Assembly (NCBI RefSeq): GCF_012910705.2
Contig: NZ_WTVG02000036.1
Span: 186,001-250,000, forward strand
Source of the DNA: Aromatoleum anaerobium
Lineage (GTDB): Bacteria > Pseudomonadota > Gammaproteobacteria > Burkholderiales > Rhodocyclaceae
Length of the DNA stretch: 64,000 nucleotides
Direction: 5' to 3'
Part shown: positions 19,411 through 27,694 of the stretch, in pieces
Position numbering within the stretch: position 1 is the stretch's first letter
Layout of the letters: each line of letters starts with the position of its first letter
The notes under the pieces: generated by a model
What the model saw: only the letters and a program-made list of their open reading frames with translations
Database searches by the model: none
What the model was told of the DNA's origin: nothing
Program-made: the position numbers and the translations under genes

Positions 19411-19632
19411 ATGCAACAAACGACACACACGCCTACACTCCCGGAACTCCGGCGAGCCATCCAAACAGCAGCCCTTGCGCAACGCATCGGCTACAAGCCC
19501 GCCAGCATTAGAACCGCCGTCTGGCGCAACGGGCATTTCCAAGGCATCAAGCTCTTCAAGCTTCCGTCCGGCCGCCTGCTGTGGCCCGCCGATGCAGTCG
19601 AACGTCTGACCGCTGTCGAGGTGGCGCAATGA
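19411..19632 (+). CDS. Small helix-turn-helix protein
   Basis: Protein of 73 residues with a compact DNA-binding pattern: AALAQRIGYKPASIRTAVWRNGHF then KLPSGRLLWPADAVERL, resembling excisionase/AlpA-like winged helices. It probably regulates or assists recombination of the island. Its stop overlaps the start of the Rha gene (ATGA), so the two are translated together. Confidence 0.65.
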   Translation: MQQTTHTPTLPELRRAIQTAALAQRIGYKPASIRTAVWRNGHFQGIKLFKLPSGRLLWPADAVERLTAVEVAQ

Positions 19633-20066
19633 ACAACGCCCGTCACCCTAAACAGATGACGAGCGTCTTGGAACCGCGCCGCCATCATATCGCCGCCCCC
19701 CTCGTCGAGCTGGACCACGCCGAGGCCCGGACAACCTCCCTGCTGGTCGCGGAGAAGTTCGGCAAGCTCTACAAGAACGTTCTGCGCGCGATCGAGAACC
19801 TGGAGTGCTCGCCGGAGTTCGCTAGGCTCAATTTTGAGCCGCGAGAATACGTCGACGATCGGGGCAAGGTTCAACCCATGTACTGCATTACGCGGGACGG
19901 CTTCGCCTTCCTGGCGATGGGCTTCACCGGTCGCAGCGCCGCGCAATGGAAGGAGAATTTCATCGCGGCCTTCAATCGGATCGAGCGCGAGCTACGCCGC
20001 ATCACCACGCAGCGCGCACTGCCCGACTGGCAGGAGGCTCGCCAGCTGTCGTTTCGAGCTGAGTGA
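19629..20066 (+). CDS. Rha family phage regulatory protein
   Basis: Protein of 145 residues with the pRha domain: TSLLVAEKFGKLYKNVLRAIENL, ARLNFEPREYVDDRG, PMYCITRDGFAFLAMGFTG and AAQWKENFIAAFNRIE. Rha proteins are found in temperate phages and can interfere with infection when the host lacks integration host factor. The start overlaps the preceding HTH gene by four bases. The last 65 bp overlap a convergent gene. Confidence 0.85.
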   Translation: MNNARHPKQMTSVLEPRRHHIAAPLVELDHAEARTTSLLVAEKFGKLYKNVLRAIENLECSPEFARLNFEPREYVDDRGKVQPMYCITRDGFAFLAMGFTGRSAAQWKENFIAAFNRIERELRRITTQRALPDWQEARQLSFRAE

Positions 20067-20799
20067 TCCAGTTCGCTATGCGCGCTGCCGACTCGGGGCT
20101 TTCCTGGTGAAAGCCGGCTTGCTGGTGCGTACGGGATTGATGCGTCTTAAGCTCAGGGTAGGGGCGAAACGATTGAGGGTAGGGGATGGTCGCCCATTTG
20201 TCCGGCAGATCGAGCAGCCACGGTGGAACCATGACGTTGAAAATAGGCCGCTCCTCGTGGTTCGAGGTGATCATGGTCATGCCGTTAAGATCGGCACTCG
20301 CCATGCGGCCGAGTAGATAGTCGGCGGTATTCGCTCCAGTTGTAGCAACGCAGACCTTTCCGCCATCTCCCGCATCCACGGCCAATAGAATGTGCGCGGG
20401 CAGGTGCGGGCCGCCGGGCATCCACTTCGCCCGGAAGACAACCCCGACGATTGCCCGGTACTGTGGCTTTCGCTCAAGGGTCTTCTTGAAGTAGTCGAAC
20501 CACGTCGGAGCCGGACGACGATCGAAGCAAGCGTGCTTCGGCCACGGCCACCCCAGCTCATCGACCCACACGCTACCGCCGTTGTGCGTGAAGAAGTAGA
20601 CCGGCCGCTGGCATTGCGGGCATTTCCTTGCCCGACAGACATCTTCGAAGCGGCGTTCCGGGGGTGTGAATTCGACTGTCGTACGCCCACCGACACCTCG
20701 ATCACCTTGGCACCATCCGCCCGAAAGATGAATCGGGGTCAGTCGGCGATCGATGTATCGAAACTCGATTTCGCCACCGCAGCGGAAACACCTCGACAT
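20002..20799 (-). CDS. Hypothetical protein with N-terminal zinc-ribbon-like cysteines
   Basis: Protein of 265 residues. The N-terminus has paired cysteines (MSRCFRCGGEIEF) and a second pair in ARKCPQCQRPVYFFTHNGGS, the layout of two zinc knuckles. The remainder has WVDELGWPWPKHACF, which also carries a Cys. No membrane segment, no recognised enzyme motif. It is convergent with the Rha gene and overlaps its 3' end by 65 bp. Function unknown; a DNA- or RNA-binding role is only inferred from the cysteines. Confidence 0.6.
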   Translation of the reverse strand: MSRCFRCGGEIEFRYIDRRLTPIHLSGGWCQGDRGVGGRTTVEFTPPERRFEDVCRARKCPQCQRPVYFFTHNGGSVWVDELGWPWPKHACFDRRPAPTWFDYFKKTLERKPQYRAIVGVVFRAKWMPGGPHLPAHILLAVDAGDGGKVCVATTGANTADYLLGRMASADLNGMTMITSNHEERPIFNVMVPPWLLDLPDKWATIPYPQSFRPYPELKTHQSRTHQQAGFHQESPESAARIANWITQLETTAGEPPASRAVRAAW

Positions 20800-20888
20800 C
20801 GGCTTAGCCTCGCATGAATCTCGGCTTGACGCCGATTGCCTACTTCAACACCTCGACAGGAGTACGCCCTCGTCCAATGAGAGGTGAC

Positions 20889-21149
20889 ATGCAATTAAGA
20901 TACACGACTGACATCATCGGGGACTGTGAGATTTGTTACATGGAGGAATTTTTCGGCCTGAACTGCGAGAACTACCCAATATGGGTATGGCACCCCACCA
21001 CCGGTCGCGGTCCTGCCCCCCGGCGGGCACCCCTAGTTGCGAGGCGTCAAGGCACCCGTGGCTACGTGCTTACACGTAAGCAAGTCTTTGATTTTCATAC
21101 ATATTGTTTGACGTACAAGTACCGTACACATGACAATGAATGTACCTGA
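20889..21149 (+). CDS. Doubtful small ORF in an AT-richer regulatory stretch
   Basis: Open frame of 86 codons from an ATG with GAGAGGTGAC just upstream (in-frame alternative at 20877). The predicted protein has many Cys/Tyr (CEICYMEEFFGLNCENYP) and no family I recognise. The same stretch (20800-21233) is AT-richer than its neighbours and contains GTAC-rich inverted repeats near 21110-21130 behind TTGACG, which look more like a promoter for the next gene. Coding status is uncertain. Confidence 0.25.
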   Translation: MQLRYTTDIIGDCEICYMEEFFGLNCENYPIWVWHPTTGRGPAPRRAPLVARRQGTRGYVLTRKQVFDFHTYCLTYKYRTHDNECT

Positions 21150-21339
21150 CCGACAGGACAGGAGCGGCGGCGCGGAGTGTTCCCGCACCCCGACCGCCTG
21201 ACCGCAACGCACGACTGCTTGGAGAAGTGCATCATGGCTACCCGGAATCATACGACACCCGCTTACGATTGGATCGGTCTCACCGCAGATGCCACGGAGC
21301 GCATCGTATCGCACCTACAACGGGCGACTGTCGCCCAGC

Positions 21340-22823
21340 TAGTACCTCTGCACAGAGGTTATGACTGTTTGGCTGGGTGCGGGTAAGCGCGGGCCAGTTT
21401 GCTCCGGGCGCGGTCGGTGGTGAACATCCAGTGGATGCGAGCGCCGATGGCGTTGCGCTGCTGCTCCCAAGCTGCAATTTCGCTGACGAGTCGGTCGCGG
21501 TCGCCGATGCGCCGGTCGAGGCACTGGCTGCGCAGCACCCCGATTTCGATCTCGACCATGTTGAGCCAGCTGGCGTGCTTGGGGGTGTAATGGAATTCCA
21601 GACGATGCAGCAACCGATGAGCTTCGGGCGCCGGGAAGGCTTCATAGAGCGCGCCGGGCGTATGGGTCGACAGGTTGTCGAGGACGACACGGATACGCTC
21701 GGCCTGCGGATAGTGGCAGTCGACCAGTTCGCGCATGCATTCGGCGAAGTCGCGCGCGGTGCGCTGCTCGGTTACCTTGACCCGGCGCCAGGACCGGTGC
21801 GCGTCGAGGAAGACGAACAGGTTGGCGGTCCCGTTGCGGCGATACTCGTAGTCGTAGCGCTCGAGCTGTCCGGGCATCGCCGGGATGGGCTGGCGCGCCT
21901 CGCCGATGAGCTGGGTGGGACTTTCATCGAAGCAGACCACCGGGCGCTCGGGATCGGGGACTTCAGCGTAGAGGTCGAGCACGTCCTCCATCCGGGCAAC
22001 GTAGTGACCGTCGACCCTGCGGGATGCACCACATCTTCTGGCGCCAAGGCTTGAGCTCGTTCTCCGCCAGGCGGCGGCGCACCGTCTCGCGTGACAGGCT
22101 CGCGTGCTCGGTGAGCTTGACTATCTCCCCGCCAGCAATTCGAGCGTCCAGCGCGACCGCCCCGTTGGCGGCTTGGGTGCATGCCGTGGCGACCAGCAGC
22201 GCCTCTTCCTTGCCGGTGAGCTTGCGCTCCGGCCCCAGGGCGCGGCTCGTCGCTGAGCGCCGCTTCGATGCTGCCCAGCACGAAGCGGCGTTTGGTCCGA
22301 TAGACCGTCGAGCCGCCCACTCCGACGTTCGTGGCAATCTCCTCGTCGCCGGCTCCGGCATCGGCCGCCAGCAGGATCTGCGCGCGTTTCACCTGCGCAC
22401 CGCTGCCTTGCCGCCGCCCAGCAGCATCCTCAATTCGTCGCGTTCGGCTTGGCTCAATTCGACCCGGTAGCGTACATTCATCGCGGCCCCTCCAAAATCT
22501 GGAGAGACAACAAAATGAGCCAGAACTCCGACGCGGAACTCACCCCTTCGTCACCGCGCTTCACACCGGTGCAAGAGTACCTCGCCTTCATCTATGCGTA
22601 GCACTCAGGTGCTCGGCCGGCCGCCGGCCGAAGCCGACTTGCAACGCTACTTCCATCACGCCACCCTCGGTGCATCAGATGGTGCTCACGCTCGAGCGCC
22701 TGGGACTCCTCAGCCGACAGCCTGGAGTCGCACGCAGCATCCGACTCCTCGCCCCGCCCGAAGCCCTGCCCTCCTGCGCTCGCCCGACCATCAACCTGTC
22801 AAATTCTGTGTGCAGAGGTACTA
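21340..22823. mobile_element. IS630-family insertion sequence, decayed
   Basis: The ends are inverted copies of TACCTCTGCACA (left at 21343-21354, right end at 22808-22820 on the opposite strand), flanked by TA duplications within CTAG. Inside are a frameshifted DDE transposase (minus strand) and a degraded small passenger gene (plus strand). About 1.48 kb long. It interrupts the gene at 21234-23024. Confidence 0.85.
21359..22481 (-). pseudogene. IS630-family transposase with two frameshifts
   Basis: Reading from 22481 (MNVRYRVELSQAERDEL) the frame gives an HTH segment (EEIATNVGVGGSTVYRTKRR), shifts near 22230 to PERKLTGKEEALLVATAC and SLSRETVRRRLAENELKPW, then shifts again near 22020 to MEDVLDLYAEVPDPERPVV. 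The last part has the DDE core: CFDESPTQL, VLDNLSTH and the glutamate in HASWLNMVEIEI. All domains are present, but no single frame spans them, so it is probably inactive. Confidence 0.85.
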
Positions 22824-22824
22824 G
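22515..22824 (+). pseudogene. Degraded HTH (LexA/MarR-like) passenger gene of the IS
   Basis: From the ATG at 22515 the frame reads RFTPVQEYLAFIYA and stops; a shifted frame continues LGRPPAEADLQRYF, another gives SVHQMVLTLERLGLLSRQ, and the last ends KFCVQRY at a TAG in the terminal repeat. This matches short winged-helix proteins that I remember riding on some IS630 elements. At least two frameshifts make it non-functional. Confidence 0.6.
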
Positions 22825-23051
22825 AGCAAGCCCTCGCCCGCAAGCAAATGACCGACCTGGAGCGCGATTTGATGCGCAAAGCACACGCGATGCTCCACGG
22901 CGACGGGGAAGCCGCTGACCGCTGGATGGCGGAGGTTGTCGAGCTGTCGGGCCGCACGTTGACCGACCGGGAACGCGCGCTGCTCGGATTGGTGGATGTG
23001 CTTGCGGAAACCTGCCCCGCCTGAGCGAAGCACGTTGCGAGGGTGACAGAG

Positions 23052-23073
23052 AGCCGGGGCGACCCGGCTTTTT
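23052..23073 (+). terminator. Rho-independent terminator
   Basis: Stem AGCCGGG/CCCGGCT (7 bp), loop GCGA, followed by TTTTT. It lies 28 bp after the stop of the split hypothetical gene and would end its transcript. Confidence 0.85.
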
Positions 23074-23101
23074 CGCCTCTTGGGGAGGGGGATAGCACCC
23101 C

Positions 23102-24242
23102 TAGTGTTTAGTTGCGTTAATACAAGATAGTATTATGATACCCACTTCGCTTGACACAAGGGGGTCTCATGGCGCGAGTGGCGGTTGAGTTGTCGTGTCC
23201 GGCAGAAGTGATGTCGGAGCTTGAGCGTCTGTCTCGAAGTCGGAGCGGCGAGGTTCGCCTGGTCGAGCGTGCGCGCATCGTTCTGGCGTGCCTGCATGGC
23301 AAGCGCAATGACGAGGTTGCCAGCGAGCTCGGTGTTCGACCGAATACGGTCGGGCTGTGGCGCCGACGCTTTGCCGAGCAAGGTATCGCAGGGCTTCGCG
23401 ACGCGCCCCGGCCCGGCAAGCCCGCCAAGTACGGTGTCGAGTTGCGCGACCGAATCTTGGCACAGCTCGAATTGCCGCCACCGGCCGGCATGGCGAGCTG
23501 GGATGGGGGCTCGCTGGCCAAGGCGCTGAGCGTGTCCGATCACGCGGTGTGGCGCATCCTGCGCAAGGAAGGCATCCAGTTGCAGCGCCACCGTTCGTGG
23601 TGCGTCAGCACGGACCCGGAGTTTGCCGCCAAAGCGGCCGACATAATCGGGCTGTACTTGAACCCGCCCGAGAACGCCCTGGTGATCAGCGTCGACGAGA
23701 AGCCCTCGATTCAAGCCCTCGAGCGGGCGCGCGGCTACGTGCAGACCAGCAGTGGCAAGGTCGTCCAGGGAATGAAGAGCACCTACAAGCGGCACGGCAC
23801 CGTCAATTTGTTCGCCGCATTGGAGGTCGCCACCGGCGTCATCCGAGGCAAGACGACGCAGACTAAAAAGCGCGCCGACTTCCAGGCCTTCATGGACGAG
23901 GTCGTTGCCGACCAGCCCGTCGACCGGCAGATCCACGTCATCCTGGACAACTTGAACACCCACAAGAAGAACGAGGACTGGCTCGCCGCACATCCGAACG
24001 TCACCTTTCACTTCACGCCTACCAGTGCGAGCTGGCTCAACCAAGTCGAAATCTGGTTCGGCATCTTCCAGCGAAAGACGCTGAACAACGCGAGCTTCCG
24101 AAGCGTCGAGCAACTCATTGAGGCCATCCATGCCTTCACTGCCGCCTACAACGAAAACGCAGCGCCATTCGTCTGGCGCAAACGAGAGGTTCGCGGGTCA
24201 CAGCTTCGTAATACTATTGTTAACTTACGCAATTAAACACTA
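23102..24242. mobile_element. IS630-family insertion sequence, apparently intact
   Basis: A 1.14-kb element with imperfect terminal inverted repeats (TGTTTAGTTGCGTTA at the left, its relative TGTTTAATTGCGTAA at the right end on the other strand; about 24 of 31 bases match) and a TA duplication inside CTAG at both ends. One complete transposase is encoded. Its sequence differs from the first IS630 element at 21340. Confidence 0.9.
23169..24236 (+). CDS. IS630-family transposase
   Basis: DDE transposase of 355 residues that cuts and pastes the IS into TA dinucleotides. The N-terminus has two HTH units (EVASELGVRPNTVGLWRRRF, SVSDHAVWRILRKEGI). The catalytic core has VISVDEKPSIQ, HVILDNLNTHK and SASWLNQVEIWFGI (the three acidic residues). 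The start at 23169 follows AGGGGGTCTC; TTG at 23151 is possible. The stop lies only a few bases from the right repeat. Confidence 0.93.
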   Translation: MARVAVELSCPAEVMSELERLSRSRSGEVRLVERARIVLACLHGKRNDEVASELGVRPNTVGLWRRRFAEQGIAGLRDAPRPGKPAKYGVELRDRILAQLELPPPAGMASWDGGSLAKALSVSDHAVWRILRKEGIQLQRHRSWCVSTDPEFAAKAADIIGLYLNPPENALVISVDEKPSIQALERARGYVQTSSGKVVQGMKSTYKRHGTVNLFAALEVATGVIRGKTTQTKKRADFQAFMDEVVADQPVDRQIHVILDNLNTHKKNEDWLAAHPNVTFHFTPTSASWLNQVEIWFGIFQRKTLNNASFRSVEQLIEAIHAFTAAYNENAAPFVWRKREVRGSQLRNTIVNLRN

Positions 24243-24284
24243 GTCCCAGCGGAACGGCAACCGAACGGCAACCGCAAGACAGAA

Positions 24285-24314
24285 AGCAAAACGCCAACCC
24301 CGAAGGATTGGCGT
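24285..24314 (-). terminator. Likely ancestral terminator of tRNA-Thr
   Basis: Hairpin ACGCCAA-C-CC / GG-A-TTGGCGT (24291-24300 with 24305-24314, one mismatch) followed on the minus strand by TTTTGCTTTC. It lies just outside the attL copy of the tRNA 3' end, where the terminator of tRNA-Thr would have been before the element integrated. Confidence 0.6.
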
Positions 24315-24329
24315 AAGTGCTTGAATCTA

Positions 24330-24376
<47 letters not shown>

Positions 24377-24458
24377 TGTGGGTTCTTATGGTTCCACTGT
24401 TTAACGTACCTTAACAATCCTTTACGTAACAAGGCTTTTAAGCGATACTCACCTTAAC

Positions 24459-24514
24459 CGGCTAGCCTGAAATATGACGTAATTTGCTAGCCAATGCTAG
24501 CCCGGCGCTAGCCC
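24459..24514. promoter_or_regulatory. Candidate integrase arm-binding sites, left end
   Basis: GCTAGCC occurs four times: CGGCTAGCC at 24459, TGCTAGCCA at 24485, TGCTAGCCC at 24495 and CGCTAGCCC at 24506, the last three about one helical turn apart. The same TGCTAGCCC unit occurs twice near the right end (48501, 48512). Such repeats just inside both att sites are expected for arm sites of a DUF4102-type integrase. Confidence 0.65.
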
Positions 24515-24534
24515 GGATTATGAAAGGTGGGGAT

Positions 24535-25896
24535 ATGACAAAGCTACGGTTCACGAAAACTGCCCTCCAGGCCCTGCCCATCCCGGAACAGGGACAGCGT
24601 CAGACGATCTACGATACGGAAGTACCGAAGCTCGCTTTACGCCTCACGCATGCAGGCGCACGAACCTTCTATGTGGTAAGGCGTGTCGGCGCGGCAATGG
24701 CATGGATGAAACTAGGGGCGTTCCCCGAAATGACGGTGGAGCAAGCGCGTGCCGAGGCCCAGAAGCTGCTCGCCGAATTCGCAAAAGGGGCCAATCCTGC
24801 AGAGGCGAAACGCGCTTACCGTGGAGAAGCGACGTTCCAAGAGGTGTTCGACGACTACTTGGCGCACAAGCGCAAGCGCAACGGAGAGCCGCTGGCCGAG
24901 CGAACGAAAACCGAATACCAGAACCACGCCCGCCTATACCTGCCGGAGATCATGCCGCTGAAGCTGTCAGCAGTCGGTCACGAGCGGGTCGCCAAACTCC
25001 ATCGCAAAATCGGCAAGACGACGCCCTTCGCAGCGAACCGCGCGAAAGCGTTGGTCTCATCGGTATTCAACTACGCACGTGATCGGCGAATGTACTCCGG
25101 TGAAAACCCGGCGGCGGGGATCCAGGGCTTCGCCGAAGAGTCGCGCGACCGGTTTGCTGGCGCCGACGAACTGCCGCGTTTGTACGAGGCCATCGCGCAG
25201 TCGCCGCAGCGCGATTACTTCCTGCTGTCCCTCTTGACAGGGGCGCGCCGCGCGAACGTTCAAGCAATGGCCTGGCGTGACGTTGATCTGACCGCAGGTG
25301 TCTGGCGCATTGGCAAGACAAAGAACGGCACTCCACAAAACGTAACGCTGTCGCCAGAAGCCAGTGCGGTCTTGAAGTCCCGCAAAGAAGGAGCGAACGG
25401 GTCACCATTCGTATTCCCGGGCAGCGGCAAGACCGGACACCTCGTCGAGCCGAAGAACTCGTGGGACACGATCAAGCGCACGGCAAGCTTGGCCCGCTTG
25501 CTTGATGCGATGGGGGTTGCGGGTGTGCTGGATGCGGACGCACGCGAGGAAGCGGACGCTCTCGCACTCACACGTCTGAGTAGAGCGGAAAAGCGATACC
25601 GTGCAGAAGCCGAATCCGCCAAGATCGACCCGGCTGATTTCAGCTTGTCCGACCTTCGCATCCACGACCTTCGCCGCACACTGGGCAGCTGGCAGGCGAT
25701 GACCGGTGCAAGTCTCGCCATCATCGGCAAGAGCCTGAACCACAAGACGCACCAAGCAACCGCGATCTATGCGCGGCTCGACTTAGACCCCGTGCGGCAG
25801 TCAGTGAATACGGCAACGTCAGCGATGATGGAGGCCGCTGGGTTGAAAGACCGCGCGGACGTAGTGAAGCTGAACGGCAAGCGGAGTAAGGCATGA
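24535..25896 (+). CDS. Tyrosine recombinase (DUF4102-type integrase) of the tRNA-Thr element
   Basis: Catalyses integration and, with a directionality factor, excision at tRNA-Thr. The 453 residues hold an arm-binding domain (KLRFTKTALQALP, DTEVPKLALRLT, GAFPEMTVEQARAEAQ), a SAM-like domain (about 98-190) and the catalytic domain with Arg238 (LLTGARR), His377-xx-Arg380 (IHDLRRT), LNH403 and nucleophile Tyr412. All key residues are present. The ATG at 24535 follows AAGGTGGGG. The stop overlaps the next gene (ATGA). Confidence 0.95.
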   Translation: MTKLRFTKTALQALPIPEQGQRQTIYDTEVPKLALRLTHAGARTFYVVRRVGAAMAWMKLGAFPEMTVEQARAEAQKLLAEFAKGANPAEAKRAYRGEATFQEVFDDYLAHKRKRNGEPLAERTKTEYQNHARLYLPEIMPLKLSAVGHERVAKLHRKIGKTTPFAANRAKALVSSVFNYARDRRMYSGENPAAGIQGFAEESRDRFAGADELPRLYEAIAQSPQRDYFLLSLLTGARRANVQAMAWRDVDLTAGVWRIGKTKNGTPQNVTLSPEASAVLKSRKEGANGSPFVFPGSGKTGHLVEPKNSWDTIKRTASLARLLDAMGVAGVLDADAREEADALALTRLSRAEKRYRAEAESAKIDPADFSLSDLRIHDLRRTLGSWQAMTGASLAIIGKSLNHKTHQATAIYARLDLDPVRQSVNTATSAMMEAAGLKDRADVVKLNGKRSKA

Positions 25897-26411
25897 GCGA
25901 ATACGTCACGCTGCGCGACCTGCTCGAAGGGTGTAACGTCACCATCGCCACCCTGGCGACCGCGATCGAACAGGCGGGAATCTACACCTGGGACCGCTTC
26001 GGGCGGTTCAAACAGGCGGACGAACCGGCGAAGGTGCGTGTCTTGGACCTGCTCGCCGCCCAATACCGTTGGTCGACGGGAGTCGACGGTCGAGACACGG
26101 GATCGCCCCTCACGGAGTCGGCCTACTCGCCCGACGATGTTTTCTCGGCCTTCTGCTGGCCCACAAACCAGGCACCAGACTTCGGCGCTATCCACCAAGG
26201 CCAGTGCGAGGAGGAACGGCCCCAGCGAAGAGCTGGGGACACCAAAATGCGGCGGACCTATGAGACGTTGATTGTCGCATTGGCGAAGAGAGCTGGAATC
26301 GACTGCACGGACCGCGGAGCGGCAGTTCGAATTAGCGAGATTACCGAGCTCAGCCCCGGTGGACGCATTGGTGAAGACACAATCCGGGCCATCTTGCGAG
26401 GCATGCCGTAA
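25893..26411 (+). CDS. Hypothetical protein coupled to the integrase
   Basis: Protein of 172 residues, family not recognised. The N-terminus (EYVTLRDLLEGCNVTIATLA) looks like a short helical DNA-binding or adaptor region; the C-terminus RRTYETLIVALAKRAGIDCT with GGRIGEDTIRAILRG resembles sequences found in small mobile-element proteins. The start overlaps the integrase stop by four bases, so expression is probably coupled. Could be a regulator, but this is inference only. Confidence 0.6.
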   Translation: MSEYVTLRDLLEGCNVTIATLATAIEQAGIYTWDRFGRFKQADEPAKVRVLDLLAAQYRWSTGVDGRDTGSPLTESAYSPDDVFSAFCWPTNQAPDFGAIHQGQCEEERPQRRAGDTKMRRTYETLIVALAKRAGIDCTDRGAAVRISEITELSPGGRIGEDTIRAILRGMP

Positions 26412-26513
26412 TCCCGATTTCAGGGGTGAATCCCGAACTCGGCTTTTACCCCTTTCGCTTTCTCCAAACTTCGCTCCCATACGGCAACCATGCCGAATTC
26501 AACGGAGCGAACT

Positions 26514-26732
26514 ATGAGCCTTCAAGAGATTATCGACACCAGTAAGGAGTTGCTGACCGACAAGGAAGCAGCGGAATTTCTGACGACAACACCGGGCACT
26601 CTGTCTGTCTGGCGCAGCACCGGCCGCTATGCCCTCCCCTTCGTCAAAATCGGCCGGATGGTCCGCTACCGCCGCGCTGACCTAATTGCCTGGCTTGAAA
26701 AGCGCTCCAGGACAACGGGGGCGACAGCATGA
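26514..26732 (+). CDS. AlpA/excisionase-like HTH protein
   Basis: Protein of 72 residues with a MerR/AlpA-type winged helix: LLTDKEAAEFLTTTPGTLSVW, LPFVKIGRMVRYRRADLIAWLEKR. Proteins of this type bind att arms as excisionases or regulate integrase genes. The ATG at 26514 has GGAG upstream; the ORF is open from 26490. The stop overlaps the start of the next gene (ATGA). Confidence 0.82.
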   Translation: MSLQEIIDTSKELLTDKEAAEFLTTTPGTLSVWRSTGRYALPFVKIGRMVRYRRADLIAWLEKRSRTTGATA

Positions 26733-27694
26733 ACGCCGCTGAACGTGAGTACATCTCGCAGAAGAGGGCCGCCTACGCGACCTTGGCGCTCTGCCAGATC
26801 GCCGAACCCTGGTCGCAGAATTTCATCCACCCGGCCATCGCTGGCGACGTCGAAGCCGCATTTAGCCTCTGTGTGGCTCTCCGCAACGCCAAGCGCGGCG
26901 ATGTGGCAGTCATCCTGTGGCAGGCCCAGATCCCGCGCCGCGCGTTCCAAGCCTATTTCGGCAGTGTTTGGGAGCACGACCATCGCGAGGTGCTCGCTGC
27001 CGCCGGTACGCGCCGCCGCTTGGCCAGTATGTTCCGTTACGCCTCGTTCGACACCCCGGAAATCCCGCAGACCGTTCGCGTGTGGCGCGGCACGTCGGGG
27101 GGTCTCACTGGCGGCCGCGCGCCGGGCATCTCGTGGAGCCTCAACCGTGACGTGGCGTGTTGGTTCGCGATGCGCTTCGCGGGGCGGGTCGGGCGCCCGG
27201 TGTTGCTCGAGGCGGAGGTGCAGCGCGCCGACATTGCCTACTACACGAATGAGCGTCGGGAGCAGGAAGTCGTGATTCTTCGCTCACCAGATGCCGTAGT
27301 GCACGTCGGTGACCAAGGCGTGATCGATCTTGGGTACGAGGCGTATGCCGCAACACTCGCCGCTGGACGTGAGTCTGTCTCGCCGGCGCGAACGGCGCCG
27401 GGCAATGGGGTGAGTACATCTCGCCTACACGACGCCACCTTCGACGCTGAGCTGTACGACGCGATCTTCGGCCGCGCAGAACTGCCCCCTGAAAAAGACA
27501 ACGCCCCGGCTGAGCGGCAACTCAGCGGGGGCGAATTAGTGAAGCAAGCTCACAGCATTGTAGCGCAGTCGTCAGCGATTGCAATATCAGAAAACCCTGA
27601 TATTCAGACGTTCCCGGATCCACGCTCCGCTGCATTCGAGGATGAGGGAGTGCCGAGCACCATCGTGCTGATGGGCGGCGAGGTGACGCTATGA
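26729..27694 (+). CDS. Predicted ADP-ribosyltransferase (R-S-E type)
   Basis: Protein of 321 residues. Three motifs in the right order suggest an arginine-type ADP-ribosyltransferase fold: Arg120 in VRVWRGTSG, S135-W-S137 in GISWSLNRDVACWFAMRF, and E178-Q-E180 in ERREQEVVIL. The NAD-binding Arg, the STS-like strand and the ExE loop match the R-S-E class. The first 100 residues (AFSLCVALRNAK, ILWQAQIPRRAFQAYFGSVW) are helical and unknown; the last 100 are low in structure. It sits in the early run of the element. Target unknown. Confidence 0.6.
   Translation: MNAAEREYISQKRAAYATLALCQIAEPWSQNFIHPAIAGDVEAAFSLCVALRNAKRGDVAVILWQAQIPRRAFQAYFGSVWEHDHREVLAAAGTRRRLASMFRYASFDTPEIPQTVRVWRGTSGGLTGGRAPGISWSLNRDVACWFAMRFAGRVGRPVLLEAEVQRADIAYYTNERREQEVVILRSPDAVVHVGDQGVIDLGYEAYAATLAAGRESVSPARTAPGNGVSTSRLHDATFDAELYDAIFGRAELPPEKDNAPAERQLSGGELVKQAHSIVAQSSAIAISENPDIQTFPDPRSAAFEDEGVPSTIVLMGGEVTL

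Larger units (their letters stand above)
21234..23024 (+). pseudogene. Small hypothetical gene split by an IS630-family insertion
   Basis: The 5' part (21234-21341, 36 codons, ribosome site GGAG at 21221) ends at a CTA codon inside CTAG. The 3' part (22824-23024, 66 codons plus stop) resumes right after the IS. Removing the IS and one copy of the TA duplication restores one frame of 102 residues, with the junction VAQL/EQALARKQ. The product would be helical and charged; family unknown. A hairpin terminator follows at 23052. Confidence 0.75.
16196..24284. mobile_element. Accessory island or remnant of an integrative element
   Basis: This segment lies between the phasin gene and the terminator that once followed tRNA-Thr. 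It contains an integrase, a HigBA-like pair, phage-type regulators (HTH, Rha), several unknown genes and two IS630-family elements. I found no flanking direct repeat and no replication or structural gene, so the borders are estimates. It is distinct from the tRNA-Thr element that begins at 24330. Confidence 0.5.
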
